Positions 16,542-26,964 are shown, counted from the first letter of the stretch. The stretch: DNA of 64,000 nt from Paraflavitalea soli (GCF_003555545.1 NZ_CP032157.1:1058546-1122545); one strand, 5' to 3'. Notes: generated from the letters alone by a model not told the origin. Numbers and translations are program-made.

Positions 16542-17098
16542 TCTACCCGTACCCCAGGGGTACCGGGAGGGTAGTAAAGGCGCATTTTCCTAAACATTCA
16601 CTCCGCGCCATCTTCAAAAATACCCGCGATTCAATAATAAGTAATTAATAATTAATAATGTAAAGCGGTCGGTGTTTCCCTGGCGCTGCCGCCATGCTCC
16701 CAGGCAACCCTTAGTCTGGCGATTCCCCCTGCCTGAATCCATGTCACATCCACTGCATATGGCCTAAATAGCCTGTCATAATTGCACTAATTAGCTTTAA
16801 GACTTGCACTGATACCTACGGTACAGTGCAATTATTAGCCTATATCAGTGCAATTACAAGGCCCTGTTTAGGCCTTTAAGCTAGAACCAGCCTGCCTATA
16901 AGCTGGTAGCCATCTGTTTTTTTACTACAAAACAGCCCGGTTGCCGTGCCGGGAATGGGCGCCCGTTTTTGCCTTTTTTTATGATAGGGCATTGATTATG
17001 ACAAAGTAGCGCTAACATTGTCCCTTTATTTTTATACCCGTCATTGCAAATAGACCAGTCAGCAGCGCGTTGTTTGTATTTGGCATTATTCAACACCC
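16542..17098. other. 557-bp gene-free stretch with hairpins
   Basis: No gene is supported. Just after the regulator stop, CTACCC and GTACCCC (16543-16555) can pair with GGGGTAC and GGGTAG (16557-16574), a 3'-end hairpin without a T-tract. A TAATTAATAATTAATAA run lies near 16640-16660. The large nested palindrome at 16761-16874 is listed separately. A further hairpin CCCGG/CCGGG (16936-16953), with T-runs after it at 16965-16979, could terminate plus-strand transcription. Confidence 0.5.
16761..16874. repeat. Nested palindrome with four TTGCACT/AGTGCAA copies
   Basis: Three concentric inverted repeats: outer GGCCTAAATAG (16761-16771) with CTGTTTAGGCC (16864-16874, one G-T pair); middle TAATTGCACT (16779-16788) with AGTGCAATTA (16847-16856); inner TTGCACTG (16804-16811) with CAGTGCAA (16824-16831), extended by TACC/GGTA to a 3-nt loop. 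The first arm could also pair with the copy at 16825-16834, so alternative folds exist. It could be a structured RNA, an operator cluster or a small non-coding mobile element. Confidence 0.65.
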
Positions 17099-18178
17099 AT
17101 GAGCAAGGAAAAACTAAGTCCGGGCATCCTGCAATCCAAACAGCATTTTGAGATCCTCGACGGACTGCGAGGGGTAGCAGCCCTGGGCGTAGTGGTGTTT
17201 CATTTCATGGAATGGGTATTCACGGACTACAGCAAGAACTTCATCGGCCACGGTTTTTTAGCCGTAGACTTCTTTTTCTGTTTATCAGGGTTTGTGATCG
17301 CTTATGCTTATGATAATCGCATCGGACCAATGGGCGTGCTGGAGTTTTTCAAATCAAGGCTTATCAGGCTACACCCGCTGGTTATCCTGGGCACCGTATT
17401 AGGTTTACTGGCTTTCCTGTTCGATCCCTTTGCCACCCAGCCGGGTTTGTACAGCGCCGGTAAGTTGATCCTGCTATTGCTTTGCTCGCTGTTCCTCATT
17501 CCCATGCCCATTATGGAAGACCGGGGCTTCAATCAGTTTGGTTTCAATGCCCCCGCCTGGTCTTTGTTTTGGGAGTATATAGCCAATATCCTGTATGCTT
17601 TTATACTGCACAGGATTGGTCGTCGGGTATTGATCGCTTTAACCATCCTGGCAGGCGCTGGTATTTGCTTTGTCAGTTACCGGGCAGGCAACCTGATGGG
17701 TGGCTGGGGCAGGGACAACTTTTGGGATGGCGGCGCCCGCGTAGCTTACTCCTTCCTGGCAGGTATGCTCATCTTCCGTTCCAATTGGATCATTAAGAAC
17801 AAACTCGGTTTTATTGGTCTGTCCATCCTCTTGCTATTGGCTTTTGTGATGCCCGTCTTTAAGGCCAACTGGCTGGTAGAAGCCCTGGTAGTACTCTTCT
17901 ATTTCCCTCTACTGGTATCACTGGGGGCGGGCGCCACGCTGGTGCCCGGATTTAAAAAGCTCTGTGTCTTTTCAGGAAAAATATCCTACCCGCTGTACAT
18001 GACGCACTATTCAGTTATCTGGATATTTGGCAACTACCTCATTACCCACAAGCCAGGTACCAAAGAGCTGGCCCTCGTCATATCCGGAGGAACCATTCTC
18101 TTGGTTGGCATTGCCTGGCTCGTCATGAAATACTATGATATTCCTGTCAGAAAATACCTGGCCAGTAAAAGGCGGTAA
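17099..18178 (+). CDS. Membrane acyltransferase, OafA/YrhL type (acyltransferase family 3)
   Basis: The N-terminal motif LDGLRGVAALGVVVFHF (from about residue 20) is the family signature, with the histidine of VFHF in the proposed catalytic site. About ten hydrophobic helices follow over 359 aa, normal for the family. Such proteins transfer acetyl or other acyl groups to sugars of cell-envelope polysaccharides or glycolipids. No glycan biosynthesis genes are adjacent, so the acceptor is unknown. The next gene, a sigma factor, starts 48 nt downstream but belongs to the following locus. Confidence 0.9.
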   Translation: MSKEKLSPGILQSKQHFEILDGLRGVAALGVVVFHFMEWVFTDYSKNFIGHGFLAVDFFFCLSGFVIAYAYDNRIGPMGVLEFFKSRLIRLHPLVILGTVLGLLAFLFDPFATQPGLYSAGKLILLLLCSLFLIPMPIMEDRGFNQFGFNAPAWSLFWEYIANILYAFILHRIGRRVLIALTILAGAGICFVSYRAGNLMGGWGRDNFWDGGARVAYSFLAGMLIFRSNWIIKNKLGFIGLSILLLLAFVMPVFKANWLVEALVVLFYFPLLVSLGAGATLVPGFKKLCVFSGKISYPLYMTHYSVIWIFGNYLITHKPGTKELALVISGGTILLVGIAWLVMKYYDIPVRKYLASKRR

Positions 18179-18225
18179 TAAAGAGAGGATTAGCTATTTT
18201 TAATTGCAAATAAGGACTGCTGCCC

Positions 18226-18825
18226 GTGGATGCCCGTTCTCAACAAACAGACGAAAAAATACTCTTTGCCCGGATTGCCGAAGGGGATGAAACTGCTTTC
18301 CGTAAGTTGTTCCAGGATTATATGCCGGTCATTTTTCCGATGATCCTGCAGGTGACCAAATCGGGCCCTGTGGCAGAAGACATCATCCAGGAAACCTTTC
18401 TGCGGTTATGGGTGCACCGCGACAGGCTCAAAGACATCAATAACCCACGGGCCTGGATACTGCGTATCGCTTACTTTCAGGCCTTTACTTACCTCCGGGA
18501 TCAATCCATTCACAGCAGGGCGGTGGCCAATGTACCCGCAGAAGAAACGAACCCGGCAGATACGGAAATGCAAATGGCCTTCAAAAGCACCGAAGCCCTG
18601 GTTAAAAAAGCGGTAGACCAACTGCCCGGCCAGCAAAACAAAGTATACCGCCTGAGCAGGGAAGGAGGACTAAAAACTTCAGAAATTGCCAGTCAAATGG
18701 GACTATCCGAACAATCGGTCAAGAATACACTCGTAAGGGCTTTAAAATTTATCCGTGAATACCTGGAAAAGGCAGGCTATGCGCTATTATTGTTTTTTTT
18801 ACTGCTCATAGGTACCAAACCATGA
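18226..18825 (+). CDS. ECF sigma factor (Bacteroidota sigma-70 family)
   Basis: The start is GTG at 18226, preceded by TAAGGA. Region 2 (FRKLFQDYMPVIFPMI... EDIIQETFLRLW) and region 4 (KTSEIASQMGLSEQSVKNTLVRAL) are clear. A hydrophobic C-terminal tail (YALLLFFLLLIG) is present, seen in some Bacteroidota ECF factors. It directs RNA polymerase to the downstream uptake genes once released by its FecR-type partner. The FecR gene begins 39 nt downstream, followed by an STN-bearing SusC: the standard surface-signalling trio. Confidence 0.93.
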   Translation: MDARSQQTDEKILFARIAEGDETAFRKLFQDYMPVIFPMILQVTKSGPVAEDIIQETFLRLWVHRDRLKDINNPRAWILRIAYFQAFTYLRDQSIHSRAVANVPAEETNPADTEMQMAFKSTEALVKKAVDQLPGQQNKVYRLSREGGLKTSEIASQMGLSEQSVKNTLVRALKFIREYLEKAGYALLLFFLLLIGTKP

Positions 18826-18864
18826 GGTAAGCGTCTTTTATAACTGTATAAAAAGGGTCATATA

Positions 18865-20085
18865 ATGTTAAACGAAGCTCAATTAAAGGACTTACTGGAT
18901 AAAGCGCTGGCAGGCAAGGCCAGTGAGGCCGAGCTGCGTAGCCTGGCAGATGCCCTGAAGGAAGATGAGGACTTTGTGGTCACCGACCAGATCGCAGCAG
19001 TGCTGGGATCGCAAAGCACACAGCATGTATTACCCAGCCAGCAACGGGTAGCCCAGCTGGCCGACCAGATCTTATCGGCCGACAAACTGGCTGCCTACAC
19101 TGCAAGTGCAGCGCCCCGCCAGGCGCCATTGATCGCTTTATGGAAAAAGATAGCCATTGCCGCCGCCATCCTCGCAGTAGTAGCTACCATCAGCTTTTAC
19201 TTCTTACAGCAAAAGAAACATCCTCAGACTCCGCCCATCACTCATACAGAGAGCAACATCCGGGGCGATGTAAATCCCGGTAACAACAAAGCCAGGCTCA
19301 TCCTGGCCGATGGCTCGGTGGTTGACCTGGACAGTGTGGCTAAAGGATTGTTGTCACTCCAGGGCCGTACACAGATCTCCAAATGCACGGATGGGCAGGT
19401 GTCTTACCTGGCTGATGACAATGCGCCGAAGGAAATCGCAGGCGCCGCTGTTTTATACAATAAGATCGATGTACCGCGCGGTGGCCAATACCAGCTCATC
19501 CTGTCCGATGGTACCCAGGTATGGCTCAATGCCGCCTCTTCCCTGCGTTATCCCGTTGCTTTCAAGGGCAATGAGCGGGTAGTGGAGCTGGAAGGAGAAG
19601 GTTATTTTGAAGTAGCGAAGGATGCCGCCCGGCCTTTTTCAGTGCGCACCACGCGGGCCGATGTGCAGGTGTTGGGCACGCATTTCAACGTTTGCTCCTA
19701 TGCCGGAGAAGACTGGAAAACAACCTTACTGGAAGGCCGGGTAGCGGTGAAGCAACAGGCCGTCCAGGCCTTGTTAAAACCCGGTAACCAGGCCATCCTC
19801 GTCAATAACAATGAAAAGCTGAACCTGGTATCCGAGGCAGATGTCAGCGAAGCCATCGCCTGGAAAGAAGGCTATTTTCAGTACAACGACGCTACGATAC
19901 CGGCTATCATGCAACAGGTTTCCCGCTGGTATGATGTTGATATTGTGTACAAAGACACTGTTAGCAAAAGGACGTTCAACGGAAAGATCAAAAGAGCCAC
20001 CAGGCTATCCGGAATAGTCAAAGCATTGAAGGAAGGTGGTATCAATTGTGCCATTGATGCCAATCGCTTATTGGTTTACCCTTAG
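18865..20085 (+). CDS. FecR-family anti-sigma factor
   Basis: Residues 1-90 form the cytoplasmic sigma-binding part, residues 95-113 the single membrane anchor (IAIAAAILAVVATISFYF). The periplasmic FecR domain follows with the conserved stretch DVPRGGQYQLILSDGTQVWL through VLGTHFNVCSY. Residues 330-406 match the C-terminal DUF4974 (EGYFQYNDATIPAIMQQ, GKIKRATRL). It holds the ECF sigma factor until the STN domain of the SusC encoded 127 nt downstream signals ligand binding. Confidence 0.93.
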   Translation: MLNEAQLKDLLDKALAGKASEAELRSLADALKEDEDFVVTDQIAAVLGSQSTQHVLPSQQRVAQLADQILSADKLAAYTASAAPRQAPLIALWKKIAIAAAILAVVATISFYFLQQKKHPQTPPITHTESNIRGDVNPGNNKARLILADGSVVDLDSVAKGLLSLQGRTQISKCTDGQVSYLADDNAPKEIAGAAVLYNKIDVPRGGQYQLILSDGTQVWLNAASSLRYPVAFKGNERVVELEGEGYFEVAKDAARPFSVRTTRADVQVLGTHFNVCSYAGEDWKTTLLEGRVAVKQQAVQALLKPGNQAILVNNNEKLNLVSEADVSEAIAWKEGYFQYNDATIPAIMQQVSRWYDVDIVYKDTVSKRTFNGKIKRATRLSGIVKALKEGGINCAIDANRLLVYP

Positions 20086-20212
20086 TCAGGTAGAATATCA
20101 GCCAGTTGAATGGCGCAGCGAAGGCGATAAATATGGTGTTTTTTTATGGTAAGAGGCGCAAAAGATATAAATTGCTACCAGCTGTATGAATTTCGTTTTG
20201 TAAACTGCTGGA

Positions 20213-23200
20213 ATGCGGGTCAATTTTGCTTTGCTCACAACACTACTACTGCTACTGCGCCTGGACTCCTTTGCCCAGAAAATAACTATTGTGCAGAAGG
20301 GTATCCCGCTTGGTAAAGTATTTAACCTCGTACAGGAACAAAGTGGCCTCTCACTTTTCTACGACAGCCGCCTCATCAAAAAAGATAAGAAGATCGATAT
20401 CGATGTACGCGAAGCATCGGTAGAAACGGTGATGGATTATTGCCTGAAGGATCTCCCGTTCACCTATGTTATTACCGACAATATCATTGTCATCAAAGAA
20501 AGAGAAGCTTCTCTGTCGGATGATAAAATACTCTTCACCATCAAAGGCATGATCACCGGCAAAGACAGCCTGCCTCTCGCAGGCGCTACGGTGATGCTGA
20601 AAGAAATAAAGCGGGCCGCACAAACAGATACCGGCGGCAACTTCCTGGTAGAGCATGTGCCGCCAGGTACCTATACACTGCTGATCTCTTTTGTAGGTTA
20701 TGTCAACAGCAGTAAGGTAATTTCTGTATCAGATCGTACACCTCCTGTAGAGGTCAAATTACAAAAGACAGATGACCGCCTCGATGAGATCACCATCACC
20801 GCCCTGGGCCTTACACGCAGAACACGCTCGCTTACCTATTCCACCCAAAAGGTCGAAGGAGAAGAATTCAGTACGGTAAAGCAAACCAACATTCTCAACA
20901 ACCTCCAGGGCAAAGTGGCGGGTGTGCAGGTAAACCGTACTTCCGGTGGTGCAGGCGGATCGGTACGGGTGGTATTGCGGGGCGATAAATCGACCCGTAA
21001 TAGTCAGCCGCTCTATGTACTGGATGGCCTGCCGATCGTAAACCCTACCGGGGGACCGGTAGCGGGGCTGTACAATGAATCGCCCGATGGCGGCGATATC
21101 ATCAGCACCATCAATCCCGATGATATTGAAAGCGTAAGTATACTGAAAGGCGCCGCTGCTTCGGCCCTGTATGGCAGTCAGGGCAGCAATGGCGTAGTGC
21201 TCATCACTACCAGGGGTGGCAGTGCCGGTGCAACAAAAATTAATCTATCCAGCAGCATCACCTTCGAAAAACCATCCATCCTGCCACAGGTGCAATACCA
21301 TTACGGGCAATCGGCTTCGGGCGATGTCAGCAATCCCGGCAGCGAGGACAGTTGGGGCAGTAAGTTAGCTACTGAGCAGGACCCTAATGCCATGCGCAAT
21401 TTTTTTCAAACAGGTACCACGCTTATCAACAGCATCAGCATAACTGGCGGCACGGCCAGGTCTTCGCAATACCTGTCTTACTCCAACACCGCCAACCAGG
21501 GTATCTTACCTTCCAGTAGTTTCAAACAACATACCCTCTGCTTCCGGCAGACAGGGAAATTCCTCAACGACAAACTGGTGGTGGATGGTAGTTTCCTGGG
21601 CAGTATTCAGAATGCTCAAAACAGGCTCACGCCTGGTATCTATTATAATCCGCTTACCGGTCTTTACCTCCTGCCACGCAATTTTGATCTGAATAGCTAT
21701 AGGGATTTTGAATACTTCTCACCCAGCCGCTATCTCTATGCCCAAAACTGGTGGAATATCAATTACGATAAGGACCTGGCCAATGGAGGAGGCTGGGGCG
21801 GACAGGATTACCAGCAAAACCCCTGGTGGGTGATGGCCCGCAATACTGCGCACAACCGCAACCAGCATGCCTTGTTATCTGCTTCCCTGAAATATTATTT
21901 CAACAATGGTTTTACCCTGCAAGCCCGTGGCTATTTCAATCATTTCACCAACGATTATGAACGCGATATTTATGCTACCACCCAGGCCACCCTGTCGAGG
22001 TTCAACGGTATGATGCATACGATCAAATCGGCTAACACCACCGCCTATGGTGATCTGTTGCTCAGCGGCAGCAAGAAACTGAGCGAAGATTGGGAGCTCA
22101 ACTTTACAGCCGGTGCTTCGCTGCAATACCTGGATGGAAAAATGGTGTCCGTGAGTGGTTCCCCCACCGTAGCCAATGTATTCCTCGAATCGGCACTGGA
22201 AAAGAATACCATTGATATCCGCAACTTCGATGAGAAGTCAAACAACCCTGCCCGGAAAGAAGTGCAATCGCTGCTGGGCACGGTGCAGGTTAATTTCAGG
22301 AACAGGTTGTTCATCGACCTGTCTAACCGCAATGACTGGTCATCTACCCTGGCCTATACCGCATCGGCCAATAAGGGATACAATTATTTTTCGGCCGGTG
22401 CGGCGGTTGTCGTCAACGAAGTATGGCAGTTGCCGCAGTTTATAGATTACCTGCGCTTCCGCGCTTCCTATGCAGTGGTGGGCAATGATATTGCCGCTTT
22501 CAGCAGCTACCCCTTATACACTTTTACCAGGGGCAATGGTACCCCTCCGGGAAGTGCACCGGTTGTTTCCGTGCAGGGGCTTGGCCTGAAACCGGAGAAA
22601 AACAAATCACTGGAAATTGGCCTGCAATGGAGGGCTTTTGATAACAGGCTGCAGCTCGATGCCACCTGGTACAGGTCGAATATTGTAAACCAGTATTTTA
22701 AAGGAGTGGCTTTACCTCCGGGCCTCGGCTCCGGCGGCTATGCCGATATCAACAGCGGTAATATCCGCAACCTGGGTATCGAAGCCACCCTGCGTTATAA
22801 GGTCATTCAGCGCAGTGGATTTGAATGGGCCACTACGGTCAATATGTCCCGCAACACCAATAAGGTCGTTGAATTGTTTGATCCTGCTATTATTCCCAGT
22901 ACTACTCCCAATCAGTTGTACCGGCTGCAGGGGGGCACCGGTGGGTATGATGGCATATTGAAGCAGGGCGGGGCCTATGGAGATATTTATGGCAGCGGCT
23001 TCCTGCGCAATGCTGCCGGTCACATCGTGGTATCGGCAGCCACCGGCTTGCCCTACACGGTAGATGACATATTTCTGGGCAACCCTAACCCCGATGTGAT
23101 CATTGGCTGGCAAAACAGCCTGTCCATCCGCAATTGCACCTTTAGCTGGCTCATCGATGGGAAATTTGGTGGCAGGGTATTGAGTGTTACCGAAAGTTAT

Positions 23201-23611
23201 ATGGATCAGCTCGGCGTTAGCCGGCGAACAGGAGAAGCCCGGGATAATGGCGGACAGGTTTTCTTTAAAGATGCGGTGGATGAAATGGGGCAGCCCTGGA
23301 AGGGCGGCGTAGATGCGGAACGCTATTATAAATATATTGGAGGGAAGACGCCGCTGGCCGAAGCCTTTATGTACAGCGCCACTTCCATTCGCCTGCGGGA
23401 AATGGCCATCGCCTACAGGATACCCTTCCGCAACAAGAAAATAGGCGATATGCGCGTGGGAATTATTGGCAACAACCTTTTTTTCCTGAAGCGTGATGCG
23501 CCTTTTGATCCTGAACTGGTAGCCGGTGTCAATCCCGGCGGGGTAGGGGTCGATGTTTTTGGCTTGCCTGCCTACAGAAGTGTGGGTTTTAGTTTTCAAT
23601 ATTCTTTTTAA
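20213..23611 (+). CDS. SusC/RagA-type TonB-dependent transporter with STN signalling domain
   Basis: Signal peptide (1-21), an STN domain at about 22-95 (ITIVQKGIPLGKVF ... ITDNIIVIKE), a carboxypeptidase-regulatory-like beta domain at about 105-185, TonB plug (LQGKVAGVQVNRTSGGAGG, LYVLDGLPI) and a 22-strand barrel. The STN domain contacts the FecR partner, so this copy is both transporter and sensor. The next gene encodes a very similar SusC lacking STN; the single SusD follows that one. The duplication is recent enough that whole blocks are identical (for example STRNSQPLYV and YNPLTGLYL). Confidence 0.95.
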   Translation: MRVNFALLTTLLLLLRLDSFAQKITIVQKGIPLGKVFNLVQEQSGLSLFYDSRLIKKDKKIDIDVREASVETVMDYCLKDLPFTYVITDNIIVIKEREASLSDDKILFTIKGMITGKDSLPLAGATVMLKEIKRAAQTDTGGNFLVEHVPPGTYTLLISFVGYVNSSKVISVSDRTPPVEVKLQKTDDRLDEITITALGLTRRTRSLTYSTQKVEGEEFSTVKQTNILNNLQGKVAGVQVNRTSGGAGGSVRVVLRGDKSTRNSQPLYVLDGLPIVNPTGGPVAGLYNESPDGGDIISTINPDDIESVSILKGAAASALYGSQGSNGVVLITTRGGSAGATKINLSSSITFEKPSILPQVQYHYGQSASGDVSNPGSEDSWGSKLATEQDPNAMRNFFQTGTTLINSISITGGTARSSQYLSYSNTANQGILPSSSFKQHTLCFRQTGKFLNDKLVVDGSFLGSIQNAQNRLTPGIYYNPLTGLYLLPRNFDLNSYRDFEYFSPSRYLYAQNWWNINYDKDLANGGGWGGQDYQQNPWWVMARNTAHNRNQHALLSASLKYYFNNGFTLQARGYFNHFTNDYERDIYATTQATLSRFNGMMHTIKSANTTAYGDLLLSGSKKLSEDWELNFTAGASLQYLDGKMVSVSGSPTVANVFLESALEKNTIDIRNFDEKSNNPARKEVQSLLGTVQVNFRNRLFIDLSNRNDWSSTLAYTASANKGYNYFSAGAAVVVNEVWQLPQFIDYLRFRASYAVVGNDIAAFSSYPLYTFTRGNGTPPGSAPVVSVQGLGLKPEKNKSLEIGLQWRAFDNRLQLDATWYRSNIVNQYFKGVALPPGLGSGGYADINSGNIRNLGIEATLRYKVIQRSGFEWATTVNMSRNTNKVVELFDPAIIPSTTPNQLYRLQGGTGGYDGILKQGGAYGDIYGSGFLRNAAGHIVVSAATGLPYTVDDIFLGNPNPDVIIGWQNSLSIRNCTFSWLIDGKFGGRVLSVTESYMDQLGVSRRTGEARDNGGQVFFKDAVDEMGQPWKGGVDAERYYKYIGGKTPLAEAFMYSATSIRLREMAIAYRIPFRNKKIGDMRVGIIGNNLFFLKRDAPFDPELVAGVNPGGVGVDVFGLPAYRSVGFSFQYSF

Positions 23612-23708
23612 AACAAGCAGGATTTTTTTTGAGATCAATAGGTACTGTTTTTCCGGTAGTGCGTCTTTTTGAGAGGACTATACATCAAACCTCTAAAATT
23701 GATTGCTT

Positions 23709-26700
23709 ATGAAACAAAGTCTTCTTGGTTTCCTGCTCCTGTTTATTGCTTCTCAGGCGTTCTCACAGGGGCGCACGGTTACCGGCACAGTCACCGACTC
23801 ACTAGGTAAGTCGATCGCTTCGGCCAGTATCAAAGGCAATAAAAGCGGCCTCGGAACCACTACCAGCGATAACGGAAAATTCTCCCTCGTTGTCATGGAC
23901 AAGGATGATGCCCTGGAAATAAGCTCTACAGGGTATTCCCGGCAAACGGTAAAGCTGGGTGACAATTTAAGTTCCCTCACCATTGTTTTAAAAGCCGATG
24001 CGCAAAACCTCGAAACGGTAGTAGTTACCGCCCTTGGTATTACCCGCAAAGCCCGCTCGGTTACTTATTCTACACAAACCATCGGAGCTGATGAGCTGAG
24101 CACAGTAAAGAGTACGAATGTATTGAATAGCCTCAATGGTAAAATAGCCGGCGTGCAGGTAAACCGTACGTCCAGCGGCGCCGGTGGCTCCGTGCGCATT
24201 GTATTGCGCGGTGACAAATCTACCCGTAACAGCCAGCCGCTGTATGTAATAGATGGTTTGCCCATTGTAAACCAAACAGGTGGCCCCGATGCCGGCCTCT
24301 ATAATGGCGCACCCGATGGCGGTGATATCCTTAGTACCATGAACCCCGATGATATTGAATCACTCAACGTGCTGAAAGGCGCTTCCGCTTCTGCCCTTTA
24401 TGGCAGCCAGGGAAGTAACGGGGTGATCCTCATCACTACCAAAAAAGGCAAAGCAGGTACCGCCCGGCTCGACTTCTCCAGCAGCATTACCGCCGACAGG
24501 GTTTCTGTACTGCCCAAGCTACAGTATGATTACAAACAGTCCACCGCCCCCGATGCTACCAGCCCCGGTAGCGAGGATTCCTGGGGCGCCAAAGGTGCTG
24601 CCAATACCTCCGGCGATTATGTAAAGGACTTCTTTCAAACCGGCCTCACTTTTATCAACAGCATTGGTCTCACCACCGGCAATGAAAAGTCTTCCAACTA
24701 TCTTTCTTATTCCAATACAGATAATAAAGGTATCCTGCCTACCAGCACCTTAAAGCAGCATACGATTACTTTCCGGCAAACGACCCGCTTATTGCAGGAT
24801 AAACTGGTGTTGGATGGTACCTTTACCGGTAGTATCCAGAATGCGCATAACCGCAGCACACCGGGTATTTATTATAACCCGCTTACTGGTTTATATCTTT
24901 TCCCCCGCGGATTGGATTTCAACAGCTTTAAGAACTACGAATATTTTTCACCCACCCGTTACCTCAATGCCCAAAACTGGTGGAATATCAATTACGATAA
25001 GGACCAGGCTAATGGTGGTGGCTGGGGTGGTCAGGATTACCAGCAGAATCCCTACTGGGTCATGAACCGCAATACGGTTGATAACAAAAACCAGAATGTA
25101 TATGCATCTCTCTCGGCCAAGTACCTGCTCAATTCCTGGCTTACGGTACAACTGAGGGGTAATATCAACAACTTTATCAACCAGTACGAGCGCCATATCT
25201 ATGCTACCACACAGGGTACCCTGTCCCGCTTTAATGGAAACCTGCTTACTACACGTACCAATACCACCAATTTATATGGTGATGTATTGTTGAGTGGCGA
25301 CAGGCAGCTGAACCAGGACTTCGGCCTCAATTTCACACTGGGTACTGCCATCCAGGACCAAAAGGGTACGATGCTCACCGTGAATGGTACGCCTACGGTT
25401 CCCAACGTATTCCTCGAATCAGCCCTGGAAAGAGCTACCATCGATGTGCGTAACTACAATACCGATAACGGTACCCCGGTACGCAGAAGGATCAATTCAG
25501 TATTTGGTTCTGTACAATTGAATTATCAGAATAAGTTGTTCCTTGATTTCAGCGACCGGAATGACTGGTCTTCCGCCCTGGCTTATACACCCAGTGAGAC
25601 GAAAGGATATAATTATTTCTCCCTGGGGGTTAGCGGTGTGCTGAGTGATCTGCTCACGCTGCCTGCGGCTGTCAATTATGCCAAACTGCGCGTGTCATAC
25701 GCCCAGGTGGGTAATGATGTGAACCCTTTTGCTACTTATCCACTGTATACCTTTAACCAGGGTGGTATCGCCAACCCGCCCAATAGTTATCCGATCACGG
25801 ATGTGCCAGGACTGGAACTCAAGCCCGAAAAGAGCAAAGCTTTTGAGATCGGTACACAATGGAACTTCCTGCAAAACAGGCTGTCATTGGATCTTACCTG
25901 GTACAAGTCGAATACCTACAACCAATACTTCAGTGGTATCAATCTTCAGCGATACAATACCAAAACAGATTTCAACGCAGGTAATATCCAGAACACAGGT
26001 ATTGAAGCTTCTGTGTCGTACAAAGTGTTCAATTCAAAGAAGTTTACCTGGAATACGACCATTAATTTCTCCCACAATAAAAATAAGATCGTTGAGTTGT
26101 TTGATCCCAATATCGTAACCAATGTAACCAAAGATGCCATTTATACATTGGGCGCCAGCGGCAGTTATACTGCCTTGAGGCTGGATGGTTCTTTTGGGGA
26201 TATGTATGGACGTACGTTCAAGACCGATGCCCAGGGCCGTACGATCGTGAATGCTACCACCCACCTGCCCATCTTTGTAGACAGCATTTTTGCAAATCCC
26301 AATCCCAAAGCGATTGTGGGATGGAACAATAACTTCTCTATTGGCCGCTTTAATGTCAACCTGCTGATCGATGGTAAGTTTGGTGGCAAAGTGTTGAGCA
26401 TTACACAGGGCTATCTCGATCAGATGGGTGTAAGTGAAAGAACGGCAGATGCCAGGAACAATGGCAATACAGTGACGATCAACAATGCGGTTGATGAAGC
26501 CGGACATGCCTGGAGTGGTACAGTAGATGCGCAAACTTACTATAAATATGTAGGTGGTAAAACACCCGCAGGTGCTGCTTATACCTATAGCGCCACGGCA
26601 GTAAGGCTGCGTGAGATCGCTATTACTTACCAGATACCGGTGAACGGTAAAGTTATAAAAGACCTGAGGGTAGCTGCAATAGGTAATAACCTGTTCTTCT

Positions 26701-26825
26701 TTAAGAAAGATGCGCCTTTCGATCCTGAACAAGTGGCTGGTGTAAATGCCGGTGGTACAGGTATCGATGCCTTTGGCCTGCCTGCTTACAGAAGTTATGG
26801 TGTAAGCCTTAAATGTACTTTCTAG
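23709..26825 (+). CDS. SusC/RagA-type TonB-dependent transporter without STN domain
   Basis: The ATG at 23709 is chosen over a TTG two codons upstream; it gives a signal peptide ending AFSQ. Carboxypeptidase-regulatory-like domain about 22-100, plug from about 105 (VVVTALGITRKARS, TRNSQPLYVIDGLPI), then the barrel to the terminal phenylalanine. Probably the bulk importer, pairing with the SusD lipoprotein encoded 194 nt downstream. It is a close paralogue of the upstream SusC over the plug and barrel, missing only the signalling domain. Confidence 0.95.
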   Translation: MKQSLLGFLLLFIASQAFSQGRTVTGTVTDSLGKSIASASIKGNKSGLGTTTSDNGKFSLVVMDKDDALEISSTGYSRQTVKLGDNLSSLTIVLKADAQNLETVVVTALGITRKARSVTYSTQTIGADELSTVKSTNVLNSLNGKIAGVQVNRTSSGAGGSVRIVLRGDKSTRNSQPLYVIDGLPIVNQTGGPDAGLYNGAPDGGDILSTMNPDDIESLNVLKGASASALYGSQGSNGVILITTKKGKAGTARLDFSSSITADRVSVLPKLQYDYKQSTAPDATSPGSEDSWGAKGAANTSGDYVKDFFQTGLTFINSIGLTTGNEKSSNYLSYSNTDNKGILPTSTLKQHTITFRQTTRLLQDKLVLDGTFTGSIQNAHNRSTPGIYYNPLTGLYLFPRGLDFNSFKNYEYFSPTRYLNAQNWWNINYDKDQANGGGWGGQDYQQNPYWVMNRNTVDNKNQNVYASLSAKYLLNSWLTVQLRGNINNFINQYERHIYATTQGTLSRFNGNLLTTRTNTTNLYGDVLLSGDRQLNQDFGLNFTLGTAIQDQKGTMLTVNGTPTVPNVFLESALERATIDVRNYNTDNGTPVRRRINSVFGSVQLNYQNKLFLDFSDRNDWSSALAYTPSETKGYNYFSLGVSGVLSDLLTLPAAVNYAKLRVSYAQVGNDVNPFATYPLYTFNQGGIANPPNSYPITDVPGLELKPEKSKAFEIGTQWNFLQNRLSLDLTWYKSNTYNQYFSGINLQRYNTKTDFNAGNIQNTGIEASVSYKVFNSKKFTWNTTINFSHNKNKIVELFDPNIVTNVTKDAIYTLGASGSYTALRLDGSFGDMYGRTFKTDAQGRTIVNATTHLPIFVDSIFANPNPKAIVGWNNNFSIGRFNVNLLIDGKFGGKVLSITQGYLDQMGVSERTADARNNGNTVTINNAVDEAGHAWSGTVDAQTYYKYVGGKTPAGAAYTYSATAVRLREIAITYQIPVNGKVIKDLRVAAIGNNLFFFKKDAPFDPEQVAGVNAGGTGIDAFGLPAYRSYGVSLKCTF

Positions 26826-26830
26826 GTTAT

Positions 26831-26964
26831 TGTCAGGCTGAGTCCCGCAAAGCGGGATAAACTCTGACGAAGCCTTAAGAATGTCACCCTGAGCTTGTCG
26901 AAGGGTTGTCGAAGGGTGTCGAAGCCTGTCAAAGGGTGGGTCGCCCTTCAAGGGCGGCTCACCC
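26831..26964. repeat. Composite intergenic repeat, copy 1
   Basis: Three parts: a CCCGC-AAA-GCGGG hairpin unit (26831-26874) nearly identical to 36209-36252; several GTCGAAGGG/GTCGAAGC units (26890-26925) of the kind of dispersed repeat common in Bacteroidota; and a hairpin GGGTGGGTCGCCCTT/AAGGGCGGCTCACCC (26934-26964). It separates SusC from SusD and may attenuate transcription between them. Confidence 0.8.

Noticed and set aside
22712-23638. 308-aa open frame antisense to the first SusC
   Set aside because: A shadow of the SusC barrel; a similar antisense frame exists opposite the second SusC, as expected for paralogues.
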